A DNA stretch of 23,217 nt from Conoideocrella luteorostrata. Lineage: Eukaryota; Ascomycota; Sordariomycetes; Hypocreales; Clavicipitaceae. The stretch's first letter is position 1. Each line of letters opens with the position of its first letter. The stretch spans positions 1 to 23,217 of the forward strand of contig JASWJB010000484.1 of assembly GCA_032433595.1 (NCBI GenBank), given 5' to 3'. Positions 11,601 to 22,133 of the stretch are shown here, one piece after another. The position numbers were made by a program, and so were the translations under genes. The notes beneath the pieces are model-generated. The model did no database searches. It saw only the letters and a program-made list of their open reading frames with translations, and had not been told where the DNA came from.

Positions 11601-14600
11601 GCTCAGCGAACCCATTGCGTGGTGTTTCAATTGAGCAAGGGGTTTGTAAACTATCCGGCTCATGCCAGGCAGCCAAGTAGGATTCGAGGTGCCATCGGAG
11701 CCAATCGTTTTGGTCAAACGCCAAATCAATGCGACATATAACCAGACTAGCAGCACAAGTCAGTCAGCCTCGGGGAGGCAGCTTCTAGCACATCAACGTC
11801 CACAATTGTCAGTGGACTAACGAGTTTAGTTACTTATGCATTGTGATGCCGTATTGCAGCTTTGTCCTGAGCCAGACATCATGGCTGCAACTGCAATTAG
11901 AAATCATCATTTCTTGCTGGCCGCATACATTTCAGAGTGGCTCCTGCGTACCACACAATTTAAGAAGTCTCAACGATGGTATTCAATAATCCAGCAGCGA
12001 GCCAACGAAGCTAATACGAAAACAAGGTGGATGATATCGTGCTGTTTATCCAACCCCATTTTCGCTAGTTCTGTATGAACAAGACTACCATTGCGCCACC
12101 ACAAGTCGTTCCTGGTCTTTTGGATTGTGCTTTGCTGCCTTGCCTTGCCAGCATCCAATGCCGCTCATTCTCTACCAGACTCGAATAACGCTATTTCCAA
12201 TCTCATTGCATTGTTCCGTCAGGAGCCGCCAGTCGAATTGTTTGGTGCTTGGAGATTCTGTAGAGCAAGTGCGATGATCGCCTTGGTCAGTGGACAAAGC
12301 CAACAAAGGCTTGTCGAAATTTCCTCTCCATGATACAGGACCCAGGTGCATCAAAATTCTTCCGGTGCTTCATATATCCCAGCTAGTGTGCTTAATGCTG
12401 AGTTCACGCTGTGTTGCCCGAAATGTGGCTGCTTGTTCTTGCTGGTGATGGCAATGTGGGCCCAAGTATCGCTCTCTAGTAATAATGCATTGATCGTCAT
12501 GGTCTGCAATTTTTGAGGCTGAGCGAGGTTGTAACAGCAAAAGATTTGAGAATATCAGCCTTTGGACAACTGCTAATCGACGAGACGATGCAGAGACCGG
12601 ACATCGAAGACAATAAGACAGCTGTACTAGTAGACCCGACCCAACCGATCGTCTGGAACAGCCCGCCGCAAGCCTCGCTGGAGAAAAAAAACTGACGACC
12701 AATGCAGGCATCTTCCACATGTCTCAACATGTGCAATGAGGTTTGTCTCAGCAGCAAGCTGGAGATATACCAACTACTCCGTCCATCTCTGCTACTTCCC
12801 ACACCGCGCTCAGTTTCTCCGTCGCTCCATGTGCTTACTGACCCTGTGCTCCATAATAAATGCCATGCGCGACACAGTCTTTCGCATATCCAGACTCGAA
12901 TCGACGTGGGAAATTAATGCGGGATCGAGACTGGCTATGGCTGACTGTTAAGACTGATTTGTCTAGGACCTCATCATCATATCGGTAGCTTTAGCGGGAG
13001 CTATGGCAGTCAACAAGGATCTCCCGTTTGCTACTCCGTATTGTGATGGCATTGGCCATTCTGCATACAAAACCCCTTGTCAAAGGGCCAAGCAACCAGC
13101 AGAAGAATATTGCAAGCGGAAGCTCATTCAGATCCAGTCGTGGGTTCGGTGGCTTGTGCTGACTTCCCTATTCAAGTTAATATAGTTGGATGTTGACCCG
13201 CAACCCCCACGGTTTGTACGGAGCACAGCGAAAGACGGTTCGTACGATGCTTTTGACTCCTGGCCACCAAAAGTTGGACACAAGAAGATTTCCATAGCAA
13301 CGCCAGAGATGAAGGGACGGATGTGAGAGCTTCTTGTAAGTGTCCTCGATTTTATTTTCGTAAGAGCGCTCTTGGAGTAGCGGCTACCAGCAGACTGAAA
13401 ATGCCTGAGGTGATTTTTAGCTGCAGGAGCATCTCGGACATTTGAGTTCAAGAAATCAGAAATCACTGAACGGAGGTCATATATTGTATGATCTTGTAGC
13501 AACTGAAGGCTTTCACTTAGGCATGACATCAAATCGACAGTTTGCTAATTTAGCAAAACCAAGCAAGCGGCCCACTGAGTAGTCGGAGCGGTAAAGGAAG
13601 AAAGAAGAAACCATTAGAAAGAAGGTGTTATCATTGACGTCAATTAGCTCGGAAATATGCCCCCAAATATACGTTCACATCCTCTGGAATTTCGCACCAA
13701 ATGCTGTGGCCTCCTGTGTCATTCGTCGGCGTTGGCTGTGGCTCTCGAATTGGACTCGTTCTGAGCGGCATAAGGTCATTAGTGCAGCTGAGGTTAATTC
13801 GCTGCGCGAGGTTCGAGATTGGCAGTGAATGCCTCGAAAAGAGCGGCATGGTGGCTCGGCTACTGTGGTCAGGAGACTCTTGTGATTGGCATATTGCAAT
13901 GTTCTGCCCCAGACGAAGAAACAAGGAAGCTGCAGGTTCTGTCAGGTTAAGCGCCGGGCTTGGATTACAAGGTGTTTTGTAGGTTGGCGGGCTTGATGCG
14001 AGGTCTCCCATCCAGGGCGTCCGATGACTTTGATTGGCAACGATGGGGCGGGACAAGTCAACAAGAGAGGGCCAGCAGAAAAGGCTTAGTTGGTGTCTGA
14101 GAAGTAGGATCTGGTAGGATCTGGAAGGGTCGCTGGCGCCTGCCATTTTGATAGTTCGATTGGGCCCACGGCAATGTGGTGGAAGTAGCGCGGGGCAGGT
14201 GCGGACAATTGCTGGTGTGCGGTTCGAGCATGGCCAGACATGACAATGTCTTGTACGCAGGAATCGTCCATGTTGCTTGAGCCAGGTCAGCCCCCATAGT
14301 TACGGACAGACAGAAGGAATCATACAGCAGACGTCTGTCCCTGCTCCGGCAACCCGCAAAACAAAGGGAGGTCAGGGGCCGCAATCTGGCAGCCTAACCA
14401 GGGAGACTTGCAACCAGCCATCGTCTGGTGGTCTGAGCTTGGCAATCCAAATGCTAGAGTGTGTGCTTTGTTCATATTGAATGTGTTTGTTTCCTGGCTG
14501 TGCTACGTACTCGGACCTGTCATCATCATGTATTGAAGTCAGCAGCACACTTGAATGCCTGGATGGCGGATTGCTCGTGGTAGCTCATCCCCCCCCCGTC

Positions 14601-15400
14601 ACGAACCTGCTACATAATGGTGTAACCGCAGCACGGTACCAGTACCAAGTCCCCGTGCAATGTTGTTAGCATTTGGACGGTATCAGTCCGATTTAGCATG
14701 CACAATAGTTACCCAGAAACTTCCCCATCATCATCACCATAACATGCCTGGACGTGTGACTGCACAACATCCCCTTGTTATCTGGGTCCGACCACATTGC
14801 TGGTTGCTGTGCAGCGCAGCTGCTGGACCCTTCAAAGACCTGGCCGTGCTCCTTTTGGGACCTTGCGTCTGTTTCCTCATTATTATTATTACCAGCCAGC
14901 CGAGAATACAGAATACAATAGAAGAACAGCTGCATTTGCGTTTGCAGGCTGCATGGTTGAAAATGTCTACGTCTGGACAGCGATCAGCAGCAACGGCAAC
15001 AGCAACAGCAAAACCAGCGTCTGGGTAATTATTTATTACTAGCCAGCGCTTCCTTTTAGGTGCAGCGATGACCCGCATGAGTGCTTCTTATTATCTGGAC
15101 CATCCCATCCCGTCCCGTCCAGGCCATCAAGTCAAGTCGTCCAATCCAGCCAATCCAGCCAATCCGTCGTGACACCCCTGTTCCGCCCTTCTTTGCGCCA
15201 GACCTTCCGTCGGCCATCGCTGGTCGTTCGTTCGCTCGGCTGGAAGCTGATACCTGGCCGGGTCCACTGGTTGCTCGTTGGTTGTCCCTCGCCAAAGATT
15301 ACCAGCCGATTCGAGCTATCTGCTGGACTGGACACTGACTGGCCGGCCCCAAACTGCTGCTTCATCCTGATTCCGTCTCATCTGCCTACGTACTTGCCGG
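8613..15400. other. Long gene-poor intergenic region
   Basis: The first few hundred bases should be the 3' UTR of the Rua1-type gene. T- and CT-rich low-complexity DNA fills about 8980-9290, and a run of T occurs near 9740. Many open frames exist (for example 9473-9895, 13128-13529 minus and 13643-14146 minus), but none has a recognisable family, and the first begins only with TTG. Simple repeats include GGAC units near 10003-10017, AGTCA units at 10046-10068, ATT units at about 14879-14893, and CAAC/CAG-rich sequence near 14985-15010. Motif TACGGAGTA/TACTCCGTA occurs at 9965-9973, 10492-10500, 11436-11444 and 13032-13040. I see no tRNA or transposon. Confidence 0.5.
10046..10068. repeat. AGTCA tandem repeat
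   Basis: Four and a half direct copies of the pentamer AGTCA (AGTCA repeated, then AGT). It sits in non-coding DNA. A related AAGTCAAGTC stretch occurs at about 15128-15137. Confidence 0.5.
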
Positions 15401-16342
15401 TATTACTGTTTTCCTGTGCGGCGTAGAGCAAGTGGTTATAGTACTTACTTTGCAGTACGGAGTACGGGGTACTGTAAGTATCATTCCCGAGTATTTTATC
15501 GAGTTCGAGCCAACCCTGGTGCCGCCCACCAACCCATCGTCACCAACCCATCGCGTGTGTACTACCATCCGACAACCCCAATTTGGTCTTTTTTTCCCTC
15601 CTCTTCCTATCACATCATTGCAATACGCCCAAAGAGGCCCCTCTTCACCACTCACTATCTTATTTGCTGCGACGTTTATTTTCAACCCCCTCTTCCCCTT
15701 GAACGGTCTCGCTCCTCCCAGACCAAGTTGATAGGGCAGCTACTCCGTGCAGAGTACTACAGTACGGAGCACTAAAACTGCCGCTCTGTCTCCCTTCCCT
15801 TCCCTCGTGCACTCGAACGGCGGGGTCCCCCTTGTTGACTTTCGTCGGTCGAGGTAACTAAAGCTCCATCCCCTCCCTCCCTTGACTTTGGCAACTTGCC
15901 TGCAGTCTGGTTGTGCTTGTGAAAGGAAAGGAGCTAATCGAAACCTTCGCCCTTTACCCAGGCTTTCAGAACCTAATGATCTCTTAATCCTTTTTCTGCC
16001 TGTTCTTCCTTTCTTCTTCAAGACTGATCCTGTTACCTTCTTTGGGCTGTGTACACATTGTTCTCTCCGCATACATTCACATTTTCTGCGCATAGATTTT
16101 TCCCCAGATTCGGAATCAAGCCGCCGGCCAACGTCTTTATCCATTCGTTTGCCGCTCCGTCCAGCACCGATCGCACAACCTACACACTCGTCTGCTACGC
16201 TGCACTACTGTGACTGAGTACTTGCCCACAAAATTGCCGTCACATGACTACTTGATTGTAGCGTTTCTTTCATCCCTGGCCACGATTCGTACTTGAGATG
16301 ATTGTGTATGGGCTGTAGAACAATTGCACTCCTGGCGTTGCT
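15401..16342 (+). promoter_or_regulatory. Promoter and CT-rich leader of the PHD-finger gene, with short uORFs
   Basis: A TACGGAGTA motif (15456-15464) and an imperfect inverted pair, TACTCCGTG...AGTACGGAGCA (15741-15771), lie upstream of pyrimidine-rich sequence (about 15580-16030) typical of fungal core promoters and leaders. Two tiny ATG-initiated ORFs lie just before the main start: 16244-16255 (3 residues) and 16298-16318 (6 residues, MIVYGL). The second ends 24 bases before the main ATG. Both could reduce initiation at the main start. No TATA box stands out, and the transcription start is not known. Confidence 0.5.
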
Positions 16343-18814
16343 ATGAGCGAGGATCTTCTGTCGCCAAGGTAAGTCCACTTACTCACCACCACTACCGAGA
16401 AAACAATCTCCACTTTCTACCCTCAGCGTAGTTATCATGCTGCACGATGGACTGACTTGATATCTTCCTACAGTAGCTTTGGAGATCCAAACGCTCAGCC
16501 ACCTACGCCCAAGCAGACACCTAAATCTGTCGTATTTCCGAGTCCCGTTTTCGAAACTCCAAAACAGTACCAAGGCTCTTTTGCAGAGGCCAGCGGTCAT
16601 ACTCCCCGCTTCGCCGAAGAATACTCCGTCTTTAACACTACTCCAGGCAACCTGCGAGGAGCCCAGGGCACTTTTCCTGACTTCATTTCGACCACACCGG
16701 TTACATCTTCCAAGGCGGGTCATAAACGGTTGTTGTCCGCGGAAGGACTTTCCGTCGAAATTGCGGCGCACATAAACCACTTTTCACCTAATCCAAGCGC
16801 CTCTCTGCCACCAGTTCATCCTGCACATCGACTACCTTCCTCTCCAGACCCATCAACAATCCAAAAAGGATCTTGGACGGTGGTTTCCAAATCTCAATCA
16901 AGTCCCGCCCCGTCCAAAACTCCGACCTCGTCCAAGAAAGCTCGTCGAGGCACCAACACAGAGACCGAACCAGTTCAGGTGATCTCGCCACCGCCTACGG
17001 CTCGAAAGGGAGAGCGTAAGCTCGCCCCAAAACCCAATATGCAAAATGACCAAAGTTTTGGGCATGCAGACCTCCACGATCCTTCGCCGCAGGACATAGC
17101 AGCCTTCATGGGTAATGTTGGTGACTTGTTCGGTTATCCATTGTCGGCTCCGGCTGGAGCGCAATCCAACTTCTGGGATCCATCCATGTCCATGGGCATG
17201 GACATCGACTTCGCCACATCGGGAGCTAACTTATTCCAACCCCATACCACTTCATCGCACCGCCATACAGGCTCGTTTGATTGGAATAGTGACATTCAGC
17301 TTTTCCAAGATCCAAGCGCACCACCATCGTCAAATCAAGAGAATGTCCAGCCCGCCGCCCAAGAAGGGGCATTGGCTCCAAAGTCGTCAGCATCTAGGTT
17401 TACATACGCCAACGTTGATGGCACATCAATACCAGCAACGTATCCCTCTGCTGTCGACGATCCATTCAGCGCAACGAACACTGAAGATGCTGTCGATCCC
17501 GGTCTCCTCTTCAGCCGTCCACAAAGTGCAACCATGAATGCTGATTTCAGTAATTCTGTCCAGTCCGGTTCTGCGGAGGCTGCAATTTTCCAGTCCGGAA
17601 AGTCGCAATCGGGAGATATTCGCAGGTCAAACAGCTTTAGGGGGGCTAAGAACACCAAGAACGGACCTGAACGAGCAACCGCAAGCTCACCAGTAAAGGC
17701 AACAGCCAGGCCCGGACTTGGGCGAAGTGCCAGTGACAGCCGAGGAAAGAAACCAGTGAGAAGAGGCTCACTGCCAGTTTTGGCTCCTGCAGCTGCAAAG
17801 CCAGCTAATGGTCCTGGACTCACGACGAGCAAATCAACAGGCCGTGTACCAGGCAGAATATCGCCCTTCAAAACCCAGCAGCGACTATCCAGCCTTGCAT
17901 CTATTCCAGAAGCGTCTTTACACTCCCGCCCACGTACTTCAGTCCATCTATTCATCGATGCACAAGGCCGTGCCCAGACGAGGACCACGATAGGTGGAGG
18001 CAGTGCTATGATGACTCGAAGTCGAAGCTCTCAGGACTTGTCCACAAGTCGAAGTTTTTCCCCGCCGGAAGGTGACTCTGACACAGACGATGAGCCCATT
18101 ATAATTCCCAGCAGGAATAATTCATTTCACACATCTTTTGCTCTTCCGGATCCTCTCAAACCCGTGGGATCGATCTTTCATTCATCACAGCGAAGCGTCA
18201 GCGACCGAAGCAATAGCAATTCAGTTAATGATGAGGAGAGCGAGGCGGAGACCGTGGTTAACGAGAAGCCCGGCAAGGTTGGAGATGCTGCCAGTGAACT
18301 GCGCAAGGTAGTCGAAGATAGACAAAAACGATCCCTTCGACTAGGCAGCTCAAGATCTCAAAGATCATTGGCTACTAATCTCCGCAACTTTCCAGGAGGG
18401 ATCATCTCGCCCACCAGCCTCACCGAGTCTAGCTATGGGCCGGACAGCTATGGCGTTCGGTGCGTATGTAACAGTAGCAAAGCAGACGAGGGAGAAGGCT
18501 TCATGGTTCAATGGTATGCCCATTTTTGGTCACATTCTTCCCTTTTCTTTTGTCCTTTAGAAAATGGTCAAGTGGTTCTCACATTTGAGGCTGGCTAACT
18601 TATTAATCGCAGTGAATCATGCGAGATGTGGCTTCATGGAAAGTGCATCAAAATTACGCGGCGCACAATGCCGAGCGTGTATATTTGTGGATTTTGTGCA
18701 AATACTCCAAACATGGCCCGAAGGCGGACGCGGGATAACGAACGAGACAATGCATTGGGAATCGGGACGGTCGTGTCTCCTCTGGCGAATAAGTCGTTTA
18801 GGTCTTTTCGGTAA
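16343..18814 (+). CDS. PHD-finger protein with long disordered N-terminus
   Basis: Exons are 16343-16368, 16474-18513 and 18613-18814, giving 755 residues. Introns (105 and 99 nt) have GTAAGT/GTATGC donors, ACTGAC/GCTAAC branch sites and CAG acceptors. The first exon encodes only MSEDLLSP plus two bases. Residues 1 to about 665 are Ser/Pro/Thr-rich and mostly disordered, with basic patches (for example about 430-450) and an acidic SDTDDE stretch. The C-terminal PHD finger (about 670-719) keeps a full C4HC3 set: C672, C674, C689, C692, H697, C700, C714 and C717, including the CESCEMWLHGKC core. W695 just before the histidine is the usual structural position. A basic RRRTRDNER tail follows. PHD fingers typically read histone H3 tails, so a chromatin-associated nuclear role is likely, but the ligand and complex are not shown. 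I do not recognise a specific orthologue. The second intron splits the PHD codon C689, so reading without splicing would lose most of the finger. Confidence 0.5.
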
Positions 18815-19370
18815 AATCGATGCAAACATACGGAGACTTTGCTTTTCTTGTCTGGTGTTTTGTTTTTCGTTCGATGTCATGGCGATAAATGGTTATCCGA
18901 CTTTACGACCACAAATTTTACCGTCAGCATTACGAAGAATTTCACCATCGTGTCGGAAGGAGCGAGAAAAGATCATGTCCATATTATTCCTTTTTTTTTT
19001 TTTCGTCCTCTCTTGCTCTTCTTGATTAGCCTCCATACCTCTAATGTTGCATCATACGGGGATTGGGTAGAAAAAAGGAAACGAATTGGGAGATGCAGAA
19101 GGCTGGAATATAAACCCAGAGAGAGGGCGATGACTGACCATATAATGCCCTAATACAACTAACTATATGATAAGTTGCAAGATATACACCGAAACAGACA
19201 GATTACCCGCTGTGGTACCGTGCAAGTTATGTGTAGTATTGTAGAAATTAAAGACGGGGAGAAATATGAGCATGTATCTGTCTATCTCTCCACATCATGC
19301 CTGGATTTCCCCTCATCCTAGATCGTGGAATGATACTTGAACTTTTGTCACGCTATTCGTGAGGGCATTA

Positions 19371-19520
19371 ATGCATGCATGCATGCACTCATTCATCAGG
19401 CGAAGCGCGACGCGGCTTGTCGACCCCGAAATGCTGGGGCGCTTCTTGCACATGCCGGTGTTCCACGAGGTAGAGAGGGCCATGTCATGCGCCATGATCC
19501 AGCAGCGCAGGGCAGATTAG
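19371..19520 (+). pseudogene. Possible gene fragment or small ORF, 49 codons
   Basis: An ATG-initiated frame beginning in the ATGC tandem repeat runs to TAG at 19518. From about 19419 the codons are strongly G/C-ending (GTC GAC CCC GAA ATG CTG GGG CGC and onward). That fits an expressed fungal exon and differs from the flanks. The peptide includes RLVDPEMLGRFLHMPVFHEV. I do not recognise a family. The minus strand is also open here with fairly high GC3, so the strand is not certain. It may be the tail of a lost gene or chance. Confidence 0.5.
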
Positions 19521-19854
19521 CAGCAGCACTTGGAGACAATGAAGAGCTATCTACGTTCTTAACTGAGTAACTAGCTGAGTTACTTGAGTGACTACCTAAG
19601 AGTATTCTAATCATGTTTTACATTTACAGCATGTCCGGACGGCAAGAGAACAAGCCTGGTTGATGGATGGCCCGACAACAATACGCAAGTTCATGCAGAA
19701 TTTCAGCTACCAATAAGTAACGACGAGTAGCTGTTAACATTCGTGGTTGTAACGTCATTTCATTCGCATTACACTTCATGATCAAGGGGTTTTAAAAAAA
19801 GGGAACACAGTTATCAGTTATACCTAAGTTCGATAAGAATAGTTGAAAAGAGCA

Positions 19855-19911
19855 GGAAAAAAAGGGAAAAAAAAAAAGAGTAAAAAATAAAAAATAAAAA
19901 AAGGGGGGGGG
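19855..19911. repeat. A-rich tract followed by a G run
   Basis: Runs of A interrupted by single G or T residues, closing with nine G. Seen from the STM1 (minus) strand it is a C run followed by a T-rich tract about 540-590 bases past the stop codon. It may influence nucleosome exclusion or transcript ending between the convergent genes (inference). Confidence 0.5.
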
Positions 19912-20445
19912 CTGCTCGTGCAGGGCCAGCAGAGCAGAAGCAGCAGCAGCAGTAGCTGCCAAAACAAAAAAAATTTCAGACCGTCCGACCAAATTATAGG
20001 TTCTTTCTTTTTCTTTTTTGGTCCTCTTCCTATCCGCCAGCCAGCCTTACACGTATGAAAAGGGGGGGAGGGGGTTGCGCCATCCAATCCACCAAGTAAC
20101 AGATGCCTCGGCTGCTTCTCTTCAACGCCCTTCTAATACTTTTGTTCAGTGTTACTTTCTCTTTTTCTTTTTTCCCCCCTCTAAAGCCTTTTTCCTCTCT
20201 TGCTTCCATCTTGTCAACTTCCAGAGACACACACATCTGACAATTTGTTTTTTTTTTTTTTTCAGTAGTAGGCGCTTCTTCAGACTCCTTATTGAGTTGA
20301 TAAGAGACACCACAGGAGGGCTCCCTCGGTAAACTAGATACATCGTCTATGTTGACACATACAAAGCCGTAGTGGGGTATCTAGCCATGTGCAACATGTC
20401 AAAGGTACCAGACAAAGGAGTCCCCATATGCCAATTTCCGGGCGT

Positions 20446-22133
20446 TTATTTGCCGCCGAGGCTGGGGAAAGCAGACTCGTCCTTCGTGTTGATGGAAGTG
20501 GAAGGGGCACCACCGCGTCCACCGCGGAAGTTACCTCCACGGCCACGGTCGCCGCCACGCTCACCACCGCGCCCACCACGACCACCGGGACGACCTCCAC
20601 GATCACCGCCACGTCCGCCACGGGTACGCTCGGGCTCGACAAAGCGAGGGTCGAAGTCGAGGGTCTGCTTGACCTTACGCTCACGCTCACGCTGCTTCTT
20701 GCCGTAGCTACCAGAGATGAACTCCTCGTCGTCGGCCTTCTCAATAGGCTTGGCGTTGGCCCACTTCTTGTCGAGCTTGCTGCCCTCGTTGGCGCCACGA
20801 ACCTTGAAGTCGCCTCCAAGGCTGAGCTTTTTGTCGGCCAGCTGGGCAAGGTACTCGGTATAAGAGACACTCTTATCCTCAGGCTCGGCAAGTTCCTCGC
20901 CAGCGGCGTCCTCAGCAAGGGCGTCCTTCTTCTCACTCTGAGCAATAGCGTCACCAGCCTGCTCGTCCTTCAGTTCGGCTTCACCTTCAGTGGCGCCCCA
21001 AGACTGGGCAGCCTGCTTCTCGGAGCCGCTACAGCACAGTTGTTAGTTTAACTCCAGATTTTGTATTAAAGAGTGTGGGTGTAGGCATACGGGTGAGCGC
21101 CAGAACGGGAGGTTTGGCGATCCTCGCCATCACGGGGGCGACGAGAGCCGCGTCCTAATACATGACATGTTAGCAAGCGCACCTACCAAGTAACGACGCT
21201 AGTCAGGTCCCTCATGACAAGCCCTCGTTAGAATTGCCAATAATAATCACTTACCACCGCGGACGCGAGCGCCATAGCCTCCACGCTGGCCATCTCTAGG
21301 GGCCTCGTCGGTAGAGCGGGCGTGGTTGCGGTCGCTACCAGCACCACGGTCGCGGAAAGCTGAAGAAGGCGGTCAATTTATTATCTCATTAACTCGACTC
21401 GAATTGCTTTACAGCAGTCGAATACAGATGGATCCAACTCACCACCCTCACTTCCACGGGGACCTGCACGGCGGTTTCCAGTGCCGCGAGTAGCAGCAGC
21501 GGGAGCAGCGGGAGCCAGGGGTTCGACGTTGCGCTTGGTAGTGCGGACGGTAGCCTTGTCGACGGTCTTAACGGGGGCGATAGGCTTGTCCTCACCACTG
21601 TCGTCGTTACCTGCGAGTAGTGTCAGTTTTGTTTTCTTGCCATTGGACTTGATAAACGAAGCAGGCATCTCGGTCCTCCTCTGTCGAGACAATGTCGAGC
21701 ACGACGAGACGACCGAAGCAGCGGGCTGGGCGAATTCCTACCGAGGAAGGCGAAACGGTTCTACAACATCAATAGGTTAGCCATATGAACAAGGTACACT
21801 GGTCTTTTGTAGCGATATGAGAACTTGTGAGCTCATTGCCACGCTTGTGAAGGATCATCCCAGCCGAAGCTACTGTCCGGCAGTCGAGATTCGATAGCTC
21901 AATGTGGCCAGGTCATCTGTCGAGGAGGGGGGGCTGCGATCAAGGCGGCCACCAGTGTGAAGCCAACGGCGAATTGCAAAAGCAACGAAGAAGATGAAGG
22001 CGGTGGTGGTGGTGGCGGTGACATGGTGACGATTGATAGTAATGTGACGACCAGGGCGAGGGCCAGCAACAGAAACGCGTAGATAATTAGACAACTGGAC
22101 AATTCAGCATACCTGAGAAGAGACCTGGGACAT
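20446..22133 (-). CDS. STM1: Stm1/SERBP1-type ribosome- and mRNA-binding protein
   Basis: Six exons on the minus strand: 22133-22113, 21760-21742, 21610-21443, 21359-21255, 21154-21091 and 21028-20446, giving 319 residues. The first two exons assemble MSQVSSQNRFAFLG, the characteristic Stm1 N-terminus, and exon 3 continues NDDSGEDKP. The middle (about 65-125) is Arg/Gly-rich. Residues about 175-260 hold the HABP4/PAI-RBP1-type segment, with SYTEYLAQLADKK, a Lys/Arg-rich stretch and TLDFDPRF. Residues about 260-299 are an RGG box, and the tail is DESAFPSLGGK. Yeast Stm1 and animal SERBP1 bind ribosomes, clamp inactive 80S particles and affect mRNA stability; a cytoplasmic role here is inferred from family. 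Intron lengths are 352, 131, 83, 100 and 62 nt, with CTAAC or CTGAC branch sites. The length suits the family. High confidence in identity and exon joins. Confidence 0.5.
21761..22112 (-). other. Long first intron of the STM1-type gene
   Basis: At 352 nt it is nearly three times longer than the next longest intron in the window. It starts GTATGC and ends with GCTAACC upstream of TTGTAG. On the coding strand it contains a CCACCACC/TCTTCTTC-rich stretch (about 21985-22025). No internal exon with family similarity is evident. Long first introns in highly expressed fungal genes can carry transcription- or splicing-regulating elements (inference). Confidence 0.5.

Larger units (their letters stand above)
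18815..20445. other. Convergent intergenic spacer between the PHD-finger and STM1 genes
   Basis: It holds the 3' flanks of two convergent genes. Contents: an ATGC tandem at 19371-19387, an orphan coding-like ORF at 19371-19520, an A-rich tract at 19855-19911 ending in a G run, a CAG-type run near 19940-19953, CT-rich sequence at about 20150-20210, and 15 T at 20248-20262. No gene is otherwise seen. Confidence 0.5.

Noticed and set aside
12091..12333. Apparent secreted small protein with a signal-like N-terminus
   Set aside because: The frame starts with TTG, no ATG is available for the signal-like part, and the rest shows no cysteine pattern or family.
13128..13529. Minus-strand ORF of about 133 codons from ATG
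   Set aside because: The protein reads plausibly at first (for example LQLLQDHTIYDLRSVISDFL), but the start context is poor, there is no recognisable domain and no flanking splice or promoter signal. Kept only as a weak possibility.
13643..14146. 168-codon minus-strand ORF with ATG in a good context (AAAATGG)
   Set aside because: Composition is generic, no domain or signal is visible, codon choice is not biased, and a direct repeat (GTAGGATCTG twice) lies at its 5' end. It could be a small lineage-specific gene, but the sequence alone does not support that.
17335..17988. 217-codon open frame on the minus strand
   Set aside because: It lies wholly within exon 2 of the PHD-finger gene and is a shadow of its codon use. 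No family is recognised.
20389..21051. 220-codon open frame on the plus strand
   Set aside because: It is antisense to STM1 exon 6. It arises from the G/C-ending codon bias and RGG repeats of the real gene, giving Thr/Leu-rich low-complexity sequence.
21899..22102. Hydrophobic frame with a Pro run inside STM1 intron 1
   Set aside because: It starts with TTG, lies wholly in the intron and derives from CCACC/TCTTC repeats.
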